DNA of 49,272 bases from Mesorhizobium metallidurans STM 2683 (GCF_000350085.1 NZ_CAUM01000001.1:1-49272); one strand, 5' to 3'. Numbered from the stretch's first letter, positions 17,364 to 27,074 are shown. The notes: generated by a model from the sequence alone, not told the origin. A program made the numbers and translations.

Positions 17364-17635
17364 TGGTCGCTGGAGAGCAGCATATTGAGGGCTTCGCGGT
17401 TCCCGTTCACCGGGCATTGACCGAAGCCATCCTGCTGGGCGGTGCACCGCGAGCGGTGGCGATCCTCAACGGCACGGTGGCCGCAGCTATCGGCCTCGGT
17501 TTGCAGCAGTGGATCGCTGGGCTGGTGCTGTGGATTGCCGGCCACACGCTGGCGGTCTTTGCCACAAGACGCGATCCAGACTTCGCCAGCGTGCTCGTTC
17601 GTCACCTTCGTCTGAAGGGATGGTTGGCATGCTGA
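17363..17635 (+). CDS. trbD: TrbD, VirB3-type inner-membrane protein
   Basis: A 90-residue protein with two adjoining hydrophobic segments (about residues 33-50 and 50-68), an N-terminal VPVHRALTEAILLGGAPR motif and a basic C-terminus, the pattern of VirB3/TrbD. It assists the VirB4-type ATPase TrbE at the inner membrane. The start codon overlaps the trbC stop and the end overlaps the trbE start, which points to coupled translation. Confidence 0.88.
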   Translation: MVAGEQHIEGFAVPVHRALTEAILLGGAPRAVAILNGTVAAAIGLGLQQWIAGLVLWIAGHTLAVFATRRDPDFASVLVRHLRLKGWLAC

Positions 17636-20079
17636 ACCTGTCAGAATACCGCAGCAAAGCCGACAAACTTGCCGACCATCTGCCCTGGGCAGCGCTCGTC
17701 GCGCCCAGCATCGTGCTCAATAAGGACGGCAGCTTTCAGCGGACCTTACGGTTCCGCGGGCCCGATCTCGAAAGCGCGACGGAAGCAGAACTTGTCGGCA
17801 TCTGCGCCCGGGCAAACAACGCGTTGAGAAGGCTCGGCTCCGGCTGGGCATTGTTCTTCGAAGCCGAGCGCATAGAGGCGCTCGGCTATCCTAACTCAAC
17901 CTTTCCCGACGCCGCGTCTTGGCTGGTCGATGAAGAACGACGCGCAGCCTTCGAGGGCAAGGTCGCGCATTACGAGAGCCGCTATCACCTGACTTTGCTG
18001 TTCATGCCGCCCCCCGACGCACGGGCGAGGGCTGAAAGCGCGCTCGTTGACGCACACCAATCTGGCGGCGGGAGAGACTGGCCCCAGGAGCTGGCGCGGT
18101 TTCGCGACGAGACCGACCGGGTCCTCGATCTTTTGTCCGGTTTCATGCCCGAGGTGCGCGTGCTCGACGATGCCGAGACCCTGACTTACCTGCACGGCAC
18201 AATCTCGACCCGCCGCCATCCACTCGCTGTCCCGGAAACGCCGATGTATCTCGACGGCATCCTGGTCGACGCGCCGCTTACCGGCGGCTTGGAGCCGATG
18301 CTCGGCGAACACCATCTTCGCACCCTTACCGTCCTCGGATTCCCGAATCTCACCCGGCCCGGAATTCTCGACGCGTTGAATCATCAGGATTTCGCCTATC
18401 GCTGGGTGACGCGCTTCATCCCGCTCGACAAGACGGAAGCCACGAAGACGCTGACACGGTTGCGCCGCCAGTGGTTTGCCAAGCGCAAATCGATCGCGGC
18501 CATCCTGCGCGAGGTCGTGACCAACGAACCTGTCCCGCTGGTCGACAGCGATGCCGACAACAAGGCGCTCGATGCCGACGCAGCCCTTCAGGCGTTGGGC
18601 GGCGACCATGTCGGCTTCGGTTATCTCACCACAACGGTGACAGTGTGGGATGAGGACCATCAAGCCGCCGCGGAGAAACTTCGCGCGGTCGAGCGCATCA
18701 TCAATGGGCTCGGCTTCACCACCATCCGCGAAAGCGTCAATGCGGTCGAGGCGTGGCTCGGCTCGCTGCCTGGTCATATCTATGCCAATGTTCGCCAGCC
18801 GCTCGTTCACACATTGAACCTTGCGCATCTCATGCCGTTGTCGTCGGTCTGGGCAGGTCCTACGGCGAACGAGCATCTCACCAAGGTCACCCAGCGAGAG
18901 GCCTCGCCACTTCTGTTCGCAGAGACCAACGGGTCGACACCATTCCGGCTATCCACCCATGTCGACGATGTCGGCCACATGCTGATCGTTGGCCCGACCG
19001 GCGCCGGCAAATCGGTGCTGCTTGCCCTGATTGCACTGCAGTTCCGGCGCTATGCCGGCGCGCAGGTCTATGTCTTCGACAAAGGCAATTCGGCGCGCGC
19101 GGCAGTCCTTGCCACGGGTGGAGAACACCACGCACTGGGTGCTGACGGTGCGCTCGCCTTCCAGCCCCTGCGCAATATCGGCGACCAGGCTGCCCGCAGT
19201 TGGGCAGCCGAGTGGATTGCCGGCCTCATTGCCCATGAGAATGTCACCGTCACGCCGGAGGTGAAGGAGGCAATCTGGTCGGCACTCACCAGCCTTGCCA
19301 CCGCGCCGGCGCAGGAACGCACGCTGACCGGCCTTTCGGTCCTGCTTCAGTCCAACGGGCTGAAGTCCGCGTTGATGCCCTACACACTCGACGGTCCTTT
19401 CGGCCGCCTGCTCGACGCCGATGATGATCGGCTGGCCTTATCGAATGTGCAGTGTTTCGAGACGGAAGAGCTGATGCAGAGCCAAGGCGCTGTGCTGCCT
19501 GTGCTCACTTACGTGTTCCATCGTCTTGAAGAGCGGTTCGATGGACGGCCGACGCTGCTGATGCTCGACGAGGCTTGGGTCTATCTCGACAATCCGCTCT
19601 TTGCCGCCCGTATCCGCGAATGGCTGAAGGTGCTCCGAAAGCGGAATGTCTCGGTGATCTTCGCTACGCAATCGCTGGCTGATATCGCGGGCTCTTCAAT
19701 CGCGCCGGCGATCATCGAGAGCTGCCCCCAGCGCATTTTCCTTCCCAATGATCGTGCTGTGGAACCGCAAGCGCGGGCAGCCTACGAGCGCTTCGGCTTG
19801 AACGAGCGGCAGATCGAATTGATCGCCCGCGCCACGCCGAAGCGCCACTACTATCTTCAGTCACGTAGCGGAAACCGTCTCTTCGAGCTCGGGCTTGGCC
19901 CCATCACTCTTGCGCTTTGCGGCGCTTCCGATCCGGCGACGCAGACCCTGATCGACAAAATCCAGTCCGAAGACGGGCAAGACAGCTTTGCCTCCCGCTT
20001 TCTGAGCGCGCGCGGCCTCGATTGGGCTGCCGAGCTTCTCCAGCAATTCCCTCAACCAGACATGGAGCAATCCTCATGA
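17629..20079 (+). CDS. trbE: TrbE, VirB4-type secretion ATPase
   Basis: An 816-residue ATPase, the largest component of the Trb channel. An N-terminal CagE/TrbE/VirB4 domain (LNLSEYRSKADKLADHLPWA onward) precedes the ATPase domain with Walker A in IVGPTGAGKSVLLALIA (near residue 455) and Walker B in LLMLDEAWVYLD (near residue 645), followed by the RKRNVSVIFATQSLADI motif. The ATG at 17629 has GAAGGGA 8 bases upstream. The longer frame to 17509 runs through trbD and is not used. The last bases overlap the trbJ start by 4. Intact. Confidence 0.94.
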   Translation: MLNLSEYRSKADKLADHLPWAALVAPSIVLNKDGSFQRTLRFRGPDLESATEAELVGICARANNALRRLGSGWALFFEAERIEALGYPNSTFPDAASWLVDEERRAAFEGKVAHYESRYHLTLLFMPPPDARARAESALVDAHQSGGGRDWPQELARFRDETDRVLDLLSGFMPEVRVLDDAETLTYLHGTISTRRHPLAVPETPMYLDGILVDAPLTGGLEPMLGEHHLRTLTVLGFPNLTRPGILDALNHQDFAYRWVTRFIPLDKTEATKTLTRLRRQWFAKRKSIAAILREVVTNEPVPLVDSDADNKALDADAALQALGGDHVGFGYLTTTVTVWDEDHQAAAEKLRAVERIINGLGFTTIRESVNAVEAWLGSLPGHIYANVRQPLVHTLNLAHLMPLSSVWAGPTANEHLTKVTQREASPLLFAETNGSTPFRLSTHVDDVGHMLIVGPTGAGKSVLLALIALQFRRYAGAQVYVFDKGNSARAAVLATGGEHHALGADGALAFQPLRNIGDQAARSWAAEWIAGLIAHENVTVTPEVKEAIWSALTSLATAPAQERTLTGLSVLLQSNGLKSALMPYTLDGPFGRLLDADDDRLALSNVQCFETEELMQSQGAVLPVLTYVFHRLEERFDGRPTLLMLDEAWVYLDNPLFAARIREWLKVLRKRNVSVIFATQSLADIAGSSIAPAIIESCPQRIFLPNDRAVEPQARAAYERFGLNERQIELIARATPKRHYYLQSRSGNRLFELGLGPITLALCGASDPATQTLIDKIQSEDGQDSFASRFLSARGLDWAAELLQQFPQPDMEQSS

Positions 20080-20801
20080 TTGGACGCCGTCTTTTCACCA
20101 GCCTGATCACCGTTTCCCTGATCGCCAAGCCAATGGCCGACTATGTGCAGCCGGCCTACGCCCTTATCGTGTTCGATCCATCCAATTATGCGCAGAACGT
20201 GCTGACGGCGGCGCGCGCGCTGGAGCAGATCAACAACCAGATCCAGTCGCTGCAGAACCAGGCAACCATGCTGCAGAACATGGCGCGCAATCTTCAGCGT
20301 CTGGATTTCTCTTCCGTGGGCCAACTCACCGGTTCGCTCCATCGCATTGACGGTTTGATGGACCAGGCGAGTGGCCTCAGCTTTGATCTGGGCAAGCTTC
20401 AAGACCAGTGGCGCAGCCAATATCCAGAAAGCTACGAGGCCACGATCAAGGTCAGCGATGTGGCAACCGCTGCGCGCGAGCGCTGGCAGAGCGCCATGCA
20501 GGCGTTCCGCCAGACCATGCGGGCCCAGTCGCAGATCGTCGAGAACGTCCGCGCCGACGGCGACCTGCTTGCCGATCTCGTCAACCGCAGCCAAGGGGCA
20601 GCCGGTGCGCTTCAGGCAAGCCAGGCCACCAACCAGCTGATCGCGCTTTCAACTAAGCAGCAGATGCAGATCCAAACGCTGCTCGCGACTCAGTTTCGAG
20701 CTGAGGCCGAGGATGCCGCGCGCAAGGCGCAGTCCGAGGAAGCCGCCCGCGAGACAACCAAGCGCTTCCTGGGTACCGGCTCGGCCTATCCCGGCAACTG
20801 A
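20076..20801 (+). CDS. trbJ: TrbJ, VirB5-type minor pilus protein
   Basis: A 241-residue periplasmic protein. The signal peptide covers about residues 1-29 (RRLFTSLITVSLIAKPMADY, then PAYA). The rest is long amphipathic, glutamine-rich helix (ALEQINNQIQSLQNQATMLQN) as in VirB5/TrbJ, which cap the pilus or contact the recipient. The ATG at 20076 overlaps the trbE stop. The frame before it belongs to the trbE region. In related operons trbK, a small lipoprotein for entry exclusion, follows trbJ; here only 29 bases separate trbJ from trbL, so trbK is absent. Confidence 0.9.
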   Translation: MIGRRLFTSLITVSLIAKPMADYVQPAYALIVFDPSNYAQNVLTAARALEQINNQIQSLQNQATMLQNMARNLQRLDFSSVGQLTGSLHRIDGLMDQASGLSFDLGKLQDQWRSQYPESYEATIKVSDVATAARERWQSAMQAFRQTMRAQSQIVENVRADGDLLADLVNRSQGAAGALQASQATNQLIALSTKQQMQIQTLLATQFRAEAEDAARKAQSEEAARETTKRFLGTGSAYPGN

Positions 20802-20830
20802 TCACCAACTCTGACGAGGAAGGCGGCGGC

Positions 20831-22153
20831 ATGAACGACCTTGGCGTCATCGATCGCTTCATGGAGACCTTCATCCGCTACATTGATAGCGGGTTCGGTC
20901 TGCTTTCGGGCGACGTCGCCTTCCTCACCACCATCCTGATCGGCATCGACATCACGCTGGCCGGGCTGGCCTGGGCGCTCGGCGACGAGCCCAACATTCT
21001 CGGCCGGCTTACCCGCAAGGTGCTCTATGTCGGCGTCTTCGCCTTCATCTTGAATAATTTTAGGAACCTCGCCGACATCATCTATCGCTCCTTTGCCGGG
21101 CTCGGCATCAACGCGTCCTCCGGCAATCTCTCCCCAGACAATCTCCTGCGCCCGGGCCGCATCGCCGCGACCGGTTTCGAAGGCGCTTGGCCGCTGCTTG
21201 ATCAGGCAAGTCAGCTGCTCGGCTTTCCAGAAATCTTCGGCAACGCGCTGACCATCTTCGTGCTGCTCATGGCCTGGTTCCTGGTCATCATCGCTTTCTT
21301 CATCCTTTCCATTCAGCTGTTCATCACAATCCTTGAGTTCAAGCTCACCACGCTTGCCGGCTTTGTTCTGGTTCCCTTCGCACTCTGGAATCGATCGGCG
21401 TTTCTGGCCGAACGCGTGCTCGGCAATGTCATCTCTTCAGGCATCAAGGTGATGGTACTTGCCGTCATCGTCGGCATCGGCTCCACACTCTTCGGCGAGT
21501 TTGCTTCCGCGCTGCAAGGCAAGGAGCCGGACCTGGCCGCCGCGATGTCACAGGTGCTGGGCGCGCTGGCGTTGCTTGGGCTCGGCATCTTTGGGCCCGG
21601 CATCGCGTCGGGTCTAGTGTCCGGCGCGCCGCAGCTTGGCGCGGGCGCCGCACTTGGCACGACTGCGGCGGCTGCTGGTGCATCGCTCGTTGCCGGAGGC
21701 ACGGCATTTGCTGGCGCGCGCATAGCAGCCGGCGGCAGTCTCGCCGCAATTCGGGCCGGCACAACGATGGGATCGGCTGCTTTAACGGCCTGGCAGATCG
21801 GGCGAGCAACCTCGCCCCACACCGGCCTGTCCGGTGTGGCTGCTGGATTGCAGGGCGTGACCAGTGCCGCCGGCGGCTCCGCGATGCGAGCAGCAAGAGC
21901 TGCCGCGGGAACGTTCGGGCGCAGCGCCGATGCCGGCCGGGAAGCGGCATGGACCGCGACCGGTGGTGCGCCCACCGCGTCCATGACTGGAAACCCAACC
22001 GCTGCAGATCCTAATGCCGCTCCGACGTGGGCAAGGCGCTTGCGTTCCGAACAGACCGCCCGTGCCCACCGCCACGCCGCCATGCAGGCTGTCCGTGAAG
22101 GCGACAGGCCGGGAGGCAGCGCCAATCCCTCTCTCAACGACAAGGATGACTAG
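20831..22153 (+). CDS. trbL: TrbL, VirB6-type polytopic membrane protein
   Basis: A 440-residue membrane protein with several hydrophobic segments between about residues 20 and 260 (LTTILIGIDITLAGLAWAL; FLVIIAFFILSIQLFITILEF; ALALLGLGIFGPGIASGLV), then an alanine- and glycine-rich region and a polar basic C-terminus, as in TrbL/VirB6. It forms part of the inner-membrane platform. GAGGAAGG precedes the ATG. The stop TAG is directly followed by the trbF ATG. Confidence 0.92.
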   Translation: MNDLGVIDRFMETFIRYIDSGFGLLSGDVAFLTTILIGIDITLAGLAWALGDEPNILGRLTRKVLYVGVFAFILNNFRNLADIIYRSFAGLGINASSGNLSPDNLLRPGRIAATGFEGAWPLLDQASQLLGFPEIFGNALTIFVLLMAWFLVIIAFFILSIQLFITILEFKLTTLAGFVLVPFALWNRSAFLAERVLGNVISSGIKVMVLAVIVGIGSTLFGEFASALQGKEPDLAAAMSQVLGALALLGLGIFGPGIASGLVSGAPQLGAGAALGTTAAAAGASLVAGGTAFAGARIAAGGSLAAIRAGTTMGSAALTAWQIGRATSPHTGLSGVAAGLQGVTSAAGGSAMRAARAAAGTFGRSADAGREAAWTATGGAPTASMTGNPTAADPNAAPTWARRLRSEQTARAHRHAAMQAVREGDRPGGSANPSLNDKDD

Positions 22154-22885
22154 ATGCTGTTCAAGCGACCCGTTCAACGTTACGGCAAGACACCCGAACC
22201 GGTCACGCCGTATCAAAAGGCCGCCCAGCTATGGGACGAGCGCATCGGCTCATCTCGAGTACAGGCTAGGAACTGGCGGCTCATGGCCCTCGGCTGTCTG
22301 GCCTTGGCGACCGGGCTCTCTGGCGGACTCGTATGGCAGTCGATGCAGAGCCGTGTTGTGCCTTACGTCGTCGAGGTCGACCGCTTCGGCGAGGCACGCG
22401 CCGTCGCGCCGGCTATCCAAGACTACGAGCCCTCCGACGCCGAGATAGCCTGGCACCTCGGCCGCTTCATCCAGAATGTCCGTTCCGTCTCCACTGATCC
22501 GGTGCTGGTGCGGCAGAACTGGCTGGCGGCTTACGACCTTGCCACCGACCGTGCGGCACTCTTCCTCAATGAGTACGCCAAGGCAAACGATCCTTTCGGT
22601 CAGATCGGAACGCGCAGCGTGTCCGTCCAGGTGACCAGTGTTGTCAGGGCTTCCGACAGCTCGTTCCAGGTCAAATGGACTGAGCAGGTCTTTGAGCGCG
22701 GCAGCCTTGCCAGCACCACGCGCTGGACCGCGATCCTCACCATCGTGATCCGCCCGCCAAGCAATACGGATCAGCTGCGCAACAATCCGCTCGGTGTATT
22801 CATCAACGCCATCGACTGGTCGCGCGAGCTCGACAGTGCCGCACCGACATCCGTTTCCCCGAAGGAGCCCGCCGATGACAAATAG
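22154..22885 (+). CDS. trbF: TrbF, VirB8-type assembly factor
   Basis: A 243-residue bitopic protein. A cytoplasmic N-terminus (PVQRYGKTPEPVTPYQKAAQ) precedes one membrane segment at about residues 37-55 and a periplasmic VirB8 domain (VVPYVVEVDRFGEARAV; VRQNWLAAYDL; VKWTEQVFERG). VirB8-like proteins nucleate channel assembly. AAGGATGAC before the start supplies the ribosome site. The end overlaps trbG by 11 bases. Confidence 0.93.
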   Translation: MLFKRPVQRYGKTPEPVTPYQKAAQLWDERIGSSRVQARNWRLMALGCLALATGLSGGLVWQSMQSRVVPYVVEVDRFGEARAVAPAIQDYEPSDAEIAWHLGRFIQNVRSVSTDPVLVRQNWLAAYDLATDRAALFLNEYAKANDPFGQIGTRSVSVQVTSVVRASDSSFQVKWTEQVFERGSLASTTRWTAILTIVIRPPSNTDQLRNNPLGVFINAIDWSRELDSAAPTSVSPKEPADDK

Positions 22886-23900
22886 AGCCCAATCGTTCCG
22901 TGCCGCGCTGATCCTATCCGCATCGGCAGCAGTTCTCTCGGCCTGCGCATCGAAGCCGGTGCCGCCTGAAATCTCGTATGATGCTGCCGACTTCAAAGCA
23001 GCGGCAATCGAGAAGGCGCCAGAGACACCGGTCAAGATAGTCGAGGTGCCAAGGCCGTTGCCGCTCCCCGGCCAGTTGCAGCCAGAACCGGGCAAAATCG
23101 CCGACGACAAGCGCTCTCCTGAAGAACGCGTCGCCGACGCCAACAAGGCGGCGACGCAGCAACCCACCCGGTACGGCTACGTCAATGCGGTGCAGGTCTA
23201 TCCCTTCACCGATGGCGCGCTTTATCAGCTCTATGCCGCGCCGGAGCGCGTCACCGATATCGCCCTACAGCCGGGCGAGAAACTGACAGCCGTGTCGGCC
23301 GGCGACACGGTGCGCTGGGTCATCGGCGATACCGTCAGCGGCACCGGTGACGACCAGCGCACCCATGTGCTGGTAAAACCCTTCGCGCCGGGACTCAGCA
23401 CCAATCTGGTGATCACCACGGAACGACGCACCTACCACTTGCAGCTTCAAAGCACCGATAAGACCGCTATGGCGGCGATCTCCTGGACGTACAGCGAGGA
23501 CCAGATCGTCGCGCTCCGCCAGCGTAACGCTCAGGCCGAGGCTACCATGCCGGTGGCGTCGAACGTGGCGCTCGAAAACATTCGCTTTCGCTACTCGATT
23601 AGGGGCGACACACCGCCCTGGAGACCGACGCGAGCCTTCGATGATGGCAGCAAGGTCTATATCGAGTTCCCGCGCCGCATAGACCAGGGAGAGGCCCCGC
23701 CACTCTTCATCGTCGGCTCTGACGGGGACAACCAGCTCGTCAACTACCGCATGCGCGGCAACTACTACATTGTCGATCGGCTCTTCGCCGCGGCCGAACT
23801 ACGCCTCGGCACCAAGCAGCAGCAAGTGGTGCGCATCACAAGGACGGACGGCCGGCAACCGCCGCGTCGCGTATCTCTCTTTGCGCGCTCCAGCAGGTGA
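22875..23900 (+). CDS. trbG: TrbG, VirB9-type outer-membrane complex lipoprotein
   Basis: A 341-residue outer-membrane core component. The N-terminus is a lipoprotein signal with lipobox LSAC (Cys at about residue 24). A proline-rich linker leads to the VirB9/TrbG domain from about residue 95 (RYGYVNAVQVYPFTDGALYQ, then TTERRTYHLQLQS and WRPTRAFDDGSKVYIEFP). The ATG at 22875 follows AAGGAG and overlaps the trbF end. An earlier in-frame ATG lies within trbF and gives no signal peptide. It is intact and 13 bases before trbI. Confidence 0.93.
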   Translation: MTNRAQSFRAALILSASAAVLSACASKPVPPEISYDAADFKAAAIEKAPETPVKIVEVPRPLPLPGQLQPEPGKIADDKRSPEERVADANKAATQQPTRYGYVNAVQVYPFTDGALYQLYAAPERVTDIALQPGEKLTAVSAGDTVRWVIGDTVSGTGDDQRTHVLVKPFAPGLSTNLVITTERRTYHLQLQSTDKTAMAAISWTYSEDQIVALRQRNAQAEATMPVASNVALENIRFRYSIRGDTPPWRPTRAFDDGSKVYIEFPRRIDQGEAPPLFIVGSDGDNQLVNYRMRGNYYIVDRLFAAAELRLGTKQQQVVRITRTDGRQPPRRVSLFARSSR

Positions 23901-23913
23901 GGAGAGGGGCCTT

Positions 23914-25128
23914 ATGACCGACACTTCCCCATCCAATGCTCCGCCAAAACTCGATCCCGAGCAGCTGCAGTTACGGGCCTCGCCCCGCCGCGCCGTGCGG
24001 TTCAGGCGCGGCGTGATCGTCGCCATCGCTGCCGTCGGGTCCGGTGCCATCCTGGGCGTCACGATGATGGCGCTGCAGGGACCGGCGCTTCGCTTCAAAG
24101 AAAAGGCGGAAGATCTCTACAACACTGACCGCAAGCCAACCCCTGAAGGACTTGAAACACTTCCCAAGGACTATTCCGGAGTGAAGCCGAACCCTCCTGT
24201 GCTTGGACCACCACTGCCGGGCGACCTCGGTCGCCCCATCCTTGAGCGGCGGCGCCAGCTCGGCATCGCGCCAGGGCAGGACAACTCCGCCGAGGAGCAG
24301 CGTGTTGCCCAGCAGGCGATTGAGGCGCGGGAATCACAAGTCTTCTTCCGCATTGAAAATCAACCCAAGGAGGCGGGCATCGGCGGTAATGCGAAAAGTG
24401 CTCAGCAGCCGTTCGGGGCGCCTCCGCAATCTGATGCCGCTCGGCCGTCAGATTCCGTTGCCCCGGCTGAGGGCGATCAGAACAATCAACAACGCAAGCT
24501 CGATTTTGTCAGCCAGCGCAACACCAGCGGGATCTACAACCCGCATGCATTGCAGACGCCAGCTTCGCCAAATCAGCTCATGGCCGGCAGCGTGATCGCC
24601 GCAAGTCTCATCACCGGCATAAATTCCGACTTGCCCGGGTTTGTCGTCGCGCAGGTCACCGAGAACGTGCACGACACGCTCACCGGCAGCATGCTGCTTA
24701 TCCCGCAAGGCTCGCGGCTGATCGGGACCTATGACAGCGTCGTCGCTTTTGGGCAAAAACGGGCGCTTCTGGTTTGGCAGCGAATAATACTGCCAGACGG
24801 TTCTTCGATCGAAATCGACAATCTCCCGGCGACAGACACTGCCGGCTATGCCGGGCTCGAGGACAAGATCGATTTCCACACCTGGCAGCTGATCAAGGGA
24901 GTCGCGCTGGCCACATTGCTGGGCGTCGGCACCGAGTTAAGTTTTGGAGAAAACGAAAGCGATCTGGTCAAAGCGATCCGGGAATCCACTCAGCAGAACG
25001 TCAGTCAAGCCGGCCAGCGCATCACCGAGAAGAACCTCAATGTTCAGCCCACCATCACCATCCGCCCAGGTTGGCCACTGCGCGTCATCGTGCACAAGGA
25101 TCTGGTGCTACGGCCATACGCGAGTTGA
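23914..25128 (+). CDS. trbI: TrbI, VirB10-type channel protein
   Basis: A 404-residue protein spanning both membranes. A short cytoplasmic part with basic RRAVRFRRG precedes one membrane segment at about residues 36-58, then a proline-rich periplasmic region and the C-terminal VirB10 beta-barrel domain (LMAGSVIAASLITGINSDLPG; GSMLLIPQGSRLIGTYDS; PGWPLRVIVHKDLVLRP). GAGGAGAGGGG lies before the ATG at 23914. The longer frame from 23770 runs through trbG. VirB10 proteins transmit ATP use to the outer-membrane gate. Intact. Confidence 0.94.
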   Translation: MTDTSPSNAPPKLDPEQLQLRASPRRAVRFRRGVIVAIAAVGSGAILGVTMMALQGPALRFKEKAEDLYNTDRKPTPEGLETLPKDYSGVKPNPPVLGPPLPGDLGRPILERRRQLGIAPGQDNSAEEQRVAQQAIEARESQVFFRIENQPKEAGIGGNAKSAQQPFGAPPQSDAARPSDSVAPAEGDQNNQQRKLDFVSQRNTSGIYNPHALQTPASPNQLMAGSVIAASLITGINSDLPGFVVAQVTENVHDTLTGSMLLIPQGSRLIGTYDSVVAFGQKRALLVWQRIILPDGSSIEIDNLPATDTAGYAGLEDKIDFHTWQLIKGVALATLLGVGTELSFGENESDLVKAIRESTQQNVSQAGQRITEKNLNVQPTITIRPGWPLRVIVHKDLVLRPYAS

Positions 25129-25140
25129 GCGGGAGTGAAT

Positions 25141-25413
25141 ATGGCCAACTTGAAACTTGGAAAGCTTCCAGACCGAACACCTTCGAAGATTACCATCACC
25201 GTCAGCGCGGAGTTGAGCCAATCACTCAAGGAGTATGCTACCCTTTATCGTCAGACCTATGGCGAGTCTGAAACGGTGGCGGAACTCATCCCTTTCATGC
25301 TGGCGGGGTTTCTGGAAGGCGACCGAGCGTTTGCCAAGGCCAGAAAAGAAGGTTTGCCGACGTCCAGCATGCCGGAGAAGTCGCGGCGTCTGGCAGGCTC
25401 AGATTCCGAGTAA
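25141..25413 (+). CDS. DUF2274 protein at the end of the trb operon
   Basis: A 90-residue protein starting MANLKLGKLPDRTPSKITITVSAEL, which matches DUF2274, a small family with a ribbon-helix-helix-like opening (the PSKITITVSAELSQSLKEYA stretch) found directly after trbI in alphaproteobacterial mating operons. GGGAG lies 6 bases before the ATG at 25141; a GTG at 25135 is the alternative. Function is unknown; the fold suggests a DNA-binding or dimerising protein. It closes the operon. Confidence 0.82.
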   Translation: MANLKLGKLPDRTPSKITITVSAELSQSLKEYATLYRQTYGESETVAELIPFMLAGFLEGDRAFAKARKEGLPTSSMPEKSRRLAGSDSE

Positions 25414-25566
25414 CCGAGGCAATGAGTAAACCGCCCGCACACGAGCCTCGATGGGCTAACTCCGCTTGAACATGCAACCCGATCCGTCAAGGATCACAAC
25501 GTGAACGGGCTCACTCACAAATGGAGGCAAACAGGGGAGCACGTCACGGCGACCGCACTCTTTGGC

Positions 25567-26940
25567 TCAAACTGCAACCGAGTGCCTGGCCCTTCCGCTT
25601 TGGAAATATTTGTCGAACCTGGCCGCGATGCTTCGAACGAATGGGCGACTTTCAGCCGGCACGACGAAACGGTCGCCATCCAGTTCAAGCAATCGAACGG
25701 GATCGTGGAGGGCCATGGTACTCGACTCAAGAAGGAGCTTCTGGCCGGCTTTGCCGAAGCGTTCCACCAGATCGACTGCCGAGAAGGCGAAATCACACAT
25801 CAGCCTCTCGATGATCCAGCCGCGAACGCGGTCGTCGTCGGAAAGCGCGATACCGCGGACAACCGCCAGCCCGCCATGCGCAACCATACTTCCGTACTCG
25901 GCGGTTGAAATATTGTTCTGCACGTAGCCCTGGCGAAAACGGCCGATGGACGAAGGGCCAAGCCCGATCAGTGTCTCGCAGCGATCCTCCGTGTAGCCTT
26001 GAAAGTTGCGATGCAAAGCCCCTGCCCGGGCCGCGATCGCCAAGGCATCGCCTGGCTTGGCGAAATGATCGAGCCCTATTGCTTCATATCCCTTGTCCAC
26101 AATCGCTCGCGCAGCGAGTTGCGATTGCGCCAACCGCTCCGTGGGGCCAGGCAGCCACGCCTCTTTGATCATCGTCTGATGCTTCTTGAACCAGGGCACA
26201 TGCGCGTAGCCGAACAGCGCCATCCTGTCCGGTTCCAGGGTCAGCGCCTGCGCTACGGTGGAACAGACGCTCTCCCTGCTCTGGTGCGGCAATCCGTAGA
26301 GCAGGTCCAGATTGATGGAACCGACGCGGCGGGAGCGAACTCCGTCGACGATAGCCTTCGTTTGCAAAAAGCTTTGCTCGCGGTTGATTGCCTTTTGCAC
26401 TTTTGGCTCGAAATCCTGGACGCCGAGACTCGCCCTGGTCATGCCGATTTCGGCCAGCGCATCAAGGCGCGCCTCATCCATGTCGTTTGGATCGATCTCG
26501 ACGCTGATTTTTGTATCCGGGACAAAATCGAAGCTGTCCCGCAAAAACGCGCCAAGCGCCACCATGTCCTCGGGCTTCAGCATGGTGGGCGAACCGCCGC
26601 CGAAGTGGACTGCGCGGACATGGCCCTTGCCGCTGACGAGACCCGCAACCGTCGCGATCTCCGCGTGTAGCGAGCGCAGATAGGCCGTCACCGGCTCATA
26701 GTGGCGCGTCTGCTTGGTATGACACGCACAGAACCAGCAGAGTCTGTCGCAATAGGGGATGTGCAGATAGAGCGAGATCTCGCCGCCACTTTTGAGCGCC
26801 TCCAGCCAGCCACGATAAACCGCAGGATTGACGCCCGCGTGGAAATGCGGTGCAGTCGGATAACTGGTATAGCGCGGGACGTTCTCGCCAACCCGGGCAG
26901 CTAATTCGGACTGCATGTCGTGGTCCAACCATGTTTGCAT
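25567..26940 (-). CDS. hemN: Oxygen-independent coproporphyrinogen III oxidase HemN
   Basis: A 457-residue radical SAM enzyme that converts coproporphyrinogen III to protoporphyrinogen IX without oxygen, supplying haem when oxygen is scarce. The 4Fe-4S/SAM motif is in PYCDRLCWFCACH (Cys64, Cys68, Cys71, with the adjoining Cys73 typical of HemN). FGGGSPTML, VEIDPND and LLYGLPHQ are the expected SAM-fold segments, with the HemN C-terminal domain after residue 370. Length is normal. It diverges from fnrN with an Fnr/FixK-like palindrome between them, so it is probably induced with the cbb3 oxidase, whose haems it would feed. Confidence 0.93.
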   Translation of the reverse strand: MQTWLDHDMQSELAARVGENVPRYTSYPTAPHFHAGVNPAVYRGWLEALKSGGEISLYLHIPYCDRLCWFCACHTKQTRHYEPVTAYLRSLHAEIATVAGLVSGKGHVRAVHFGGGSPTMLKPEDMVALGAFLRDSFDFVPDTKISVEIDPNDMDEARLDALAEIGMTRASLGVQDFEPKVQKAINREQSFLQTKAIVDGVRSRRVGSINLDLLYGLPHQSRESVCSTVAQALTLEPDRMALFGYAHVPWFKKHQTMIKEAWLPGPTERLAQSQLAARAIVDKGYEAIGLDHFAKPGDALAIAARAGALHRNFQGYTEDRCETLIGLGPSSIGRFRQGYVQNNISTAEYGSMVAHGGLAVVRGIALSDDDRVRGWIIERLMCDFAFSAVDLVERFGKAGQKLLLESSTMALHDPVRLLELDGDRFVVPAESRPFVRSIAARFDKYFQSGRARHSVAV

Positions 26941-26975
26941 CGCTGGAACTCTGGGCTTATTGGCGAGCCAAAGCC

Positions 26976-26989
26976 CTGATTTCGGTCAA
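26976..26989. promoter_or_regulatory. Fnr/FixK-type box (anaerobox) between hemN and fnrN
   Basis: CTGAT-TTCG-GTCAA matches the consensus TTGAT-N4-ATCAA at 8 of 10 fixed positions (differences at the first and sixth). It lies 36 bases before the hemN start and 86 bases before the fnrN start, in the divergent promoter region, where FnrN could control hemN and itself. Assigned by eye only. Confidence 0.6.
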
Positions 26990-27074
26990 TCAGCAACTCG
27001 GACAAACTGCCGCAAGGATTTTTCTACCCTAGATTGGTATCCTGCCGGCACTTGGGATCGGGTTGAGCGAGCGC

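Noticed and set aside
17896..18876. 326-codon minus-strand frame inside trbE
   Set aside because: Antisense to an intact VirB4-type ATPase; no family features.
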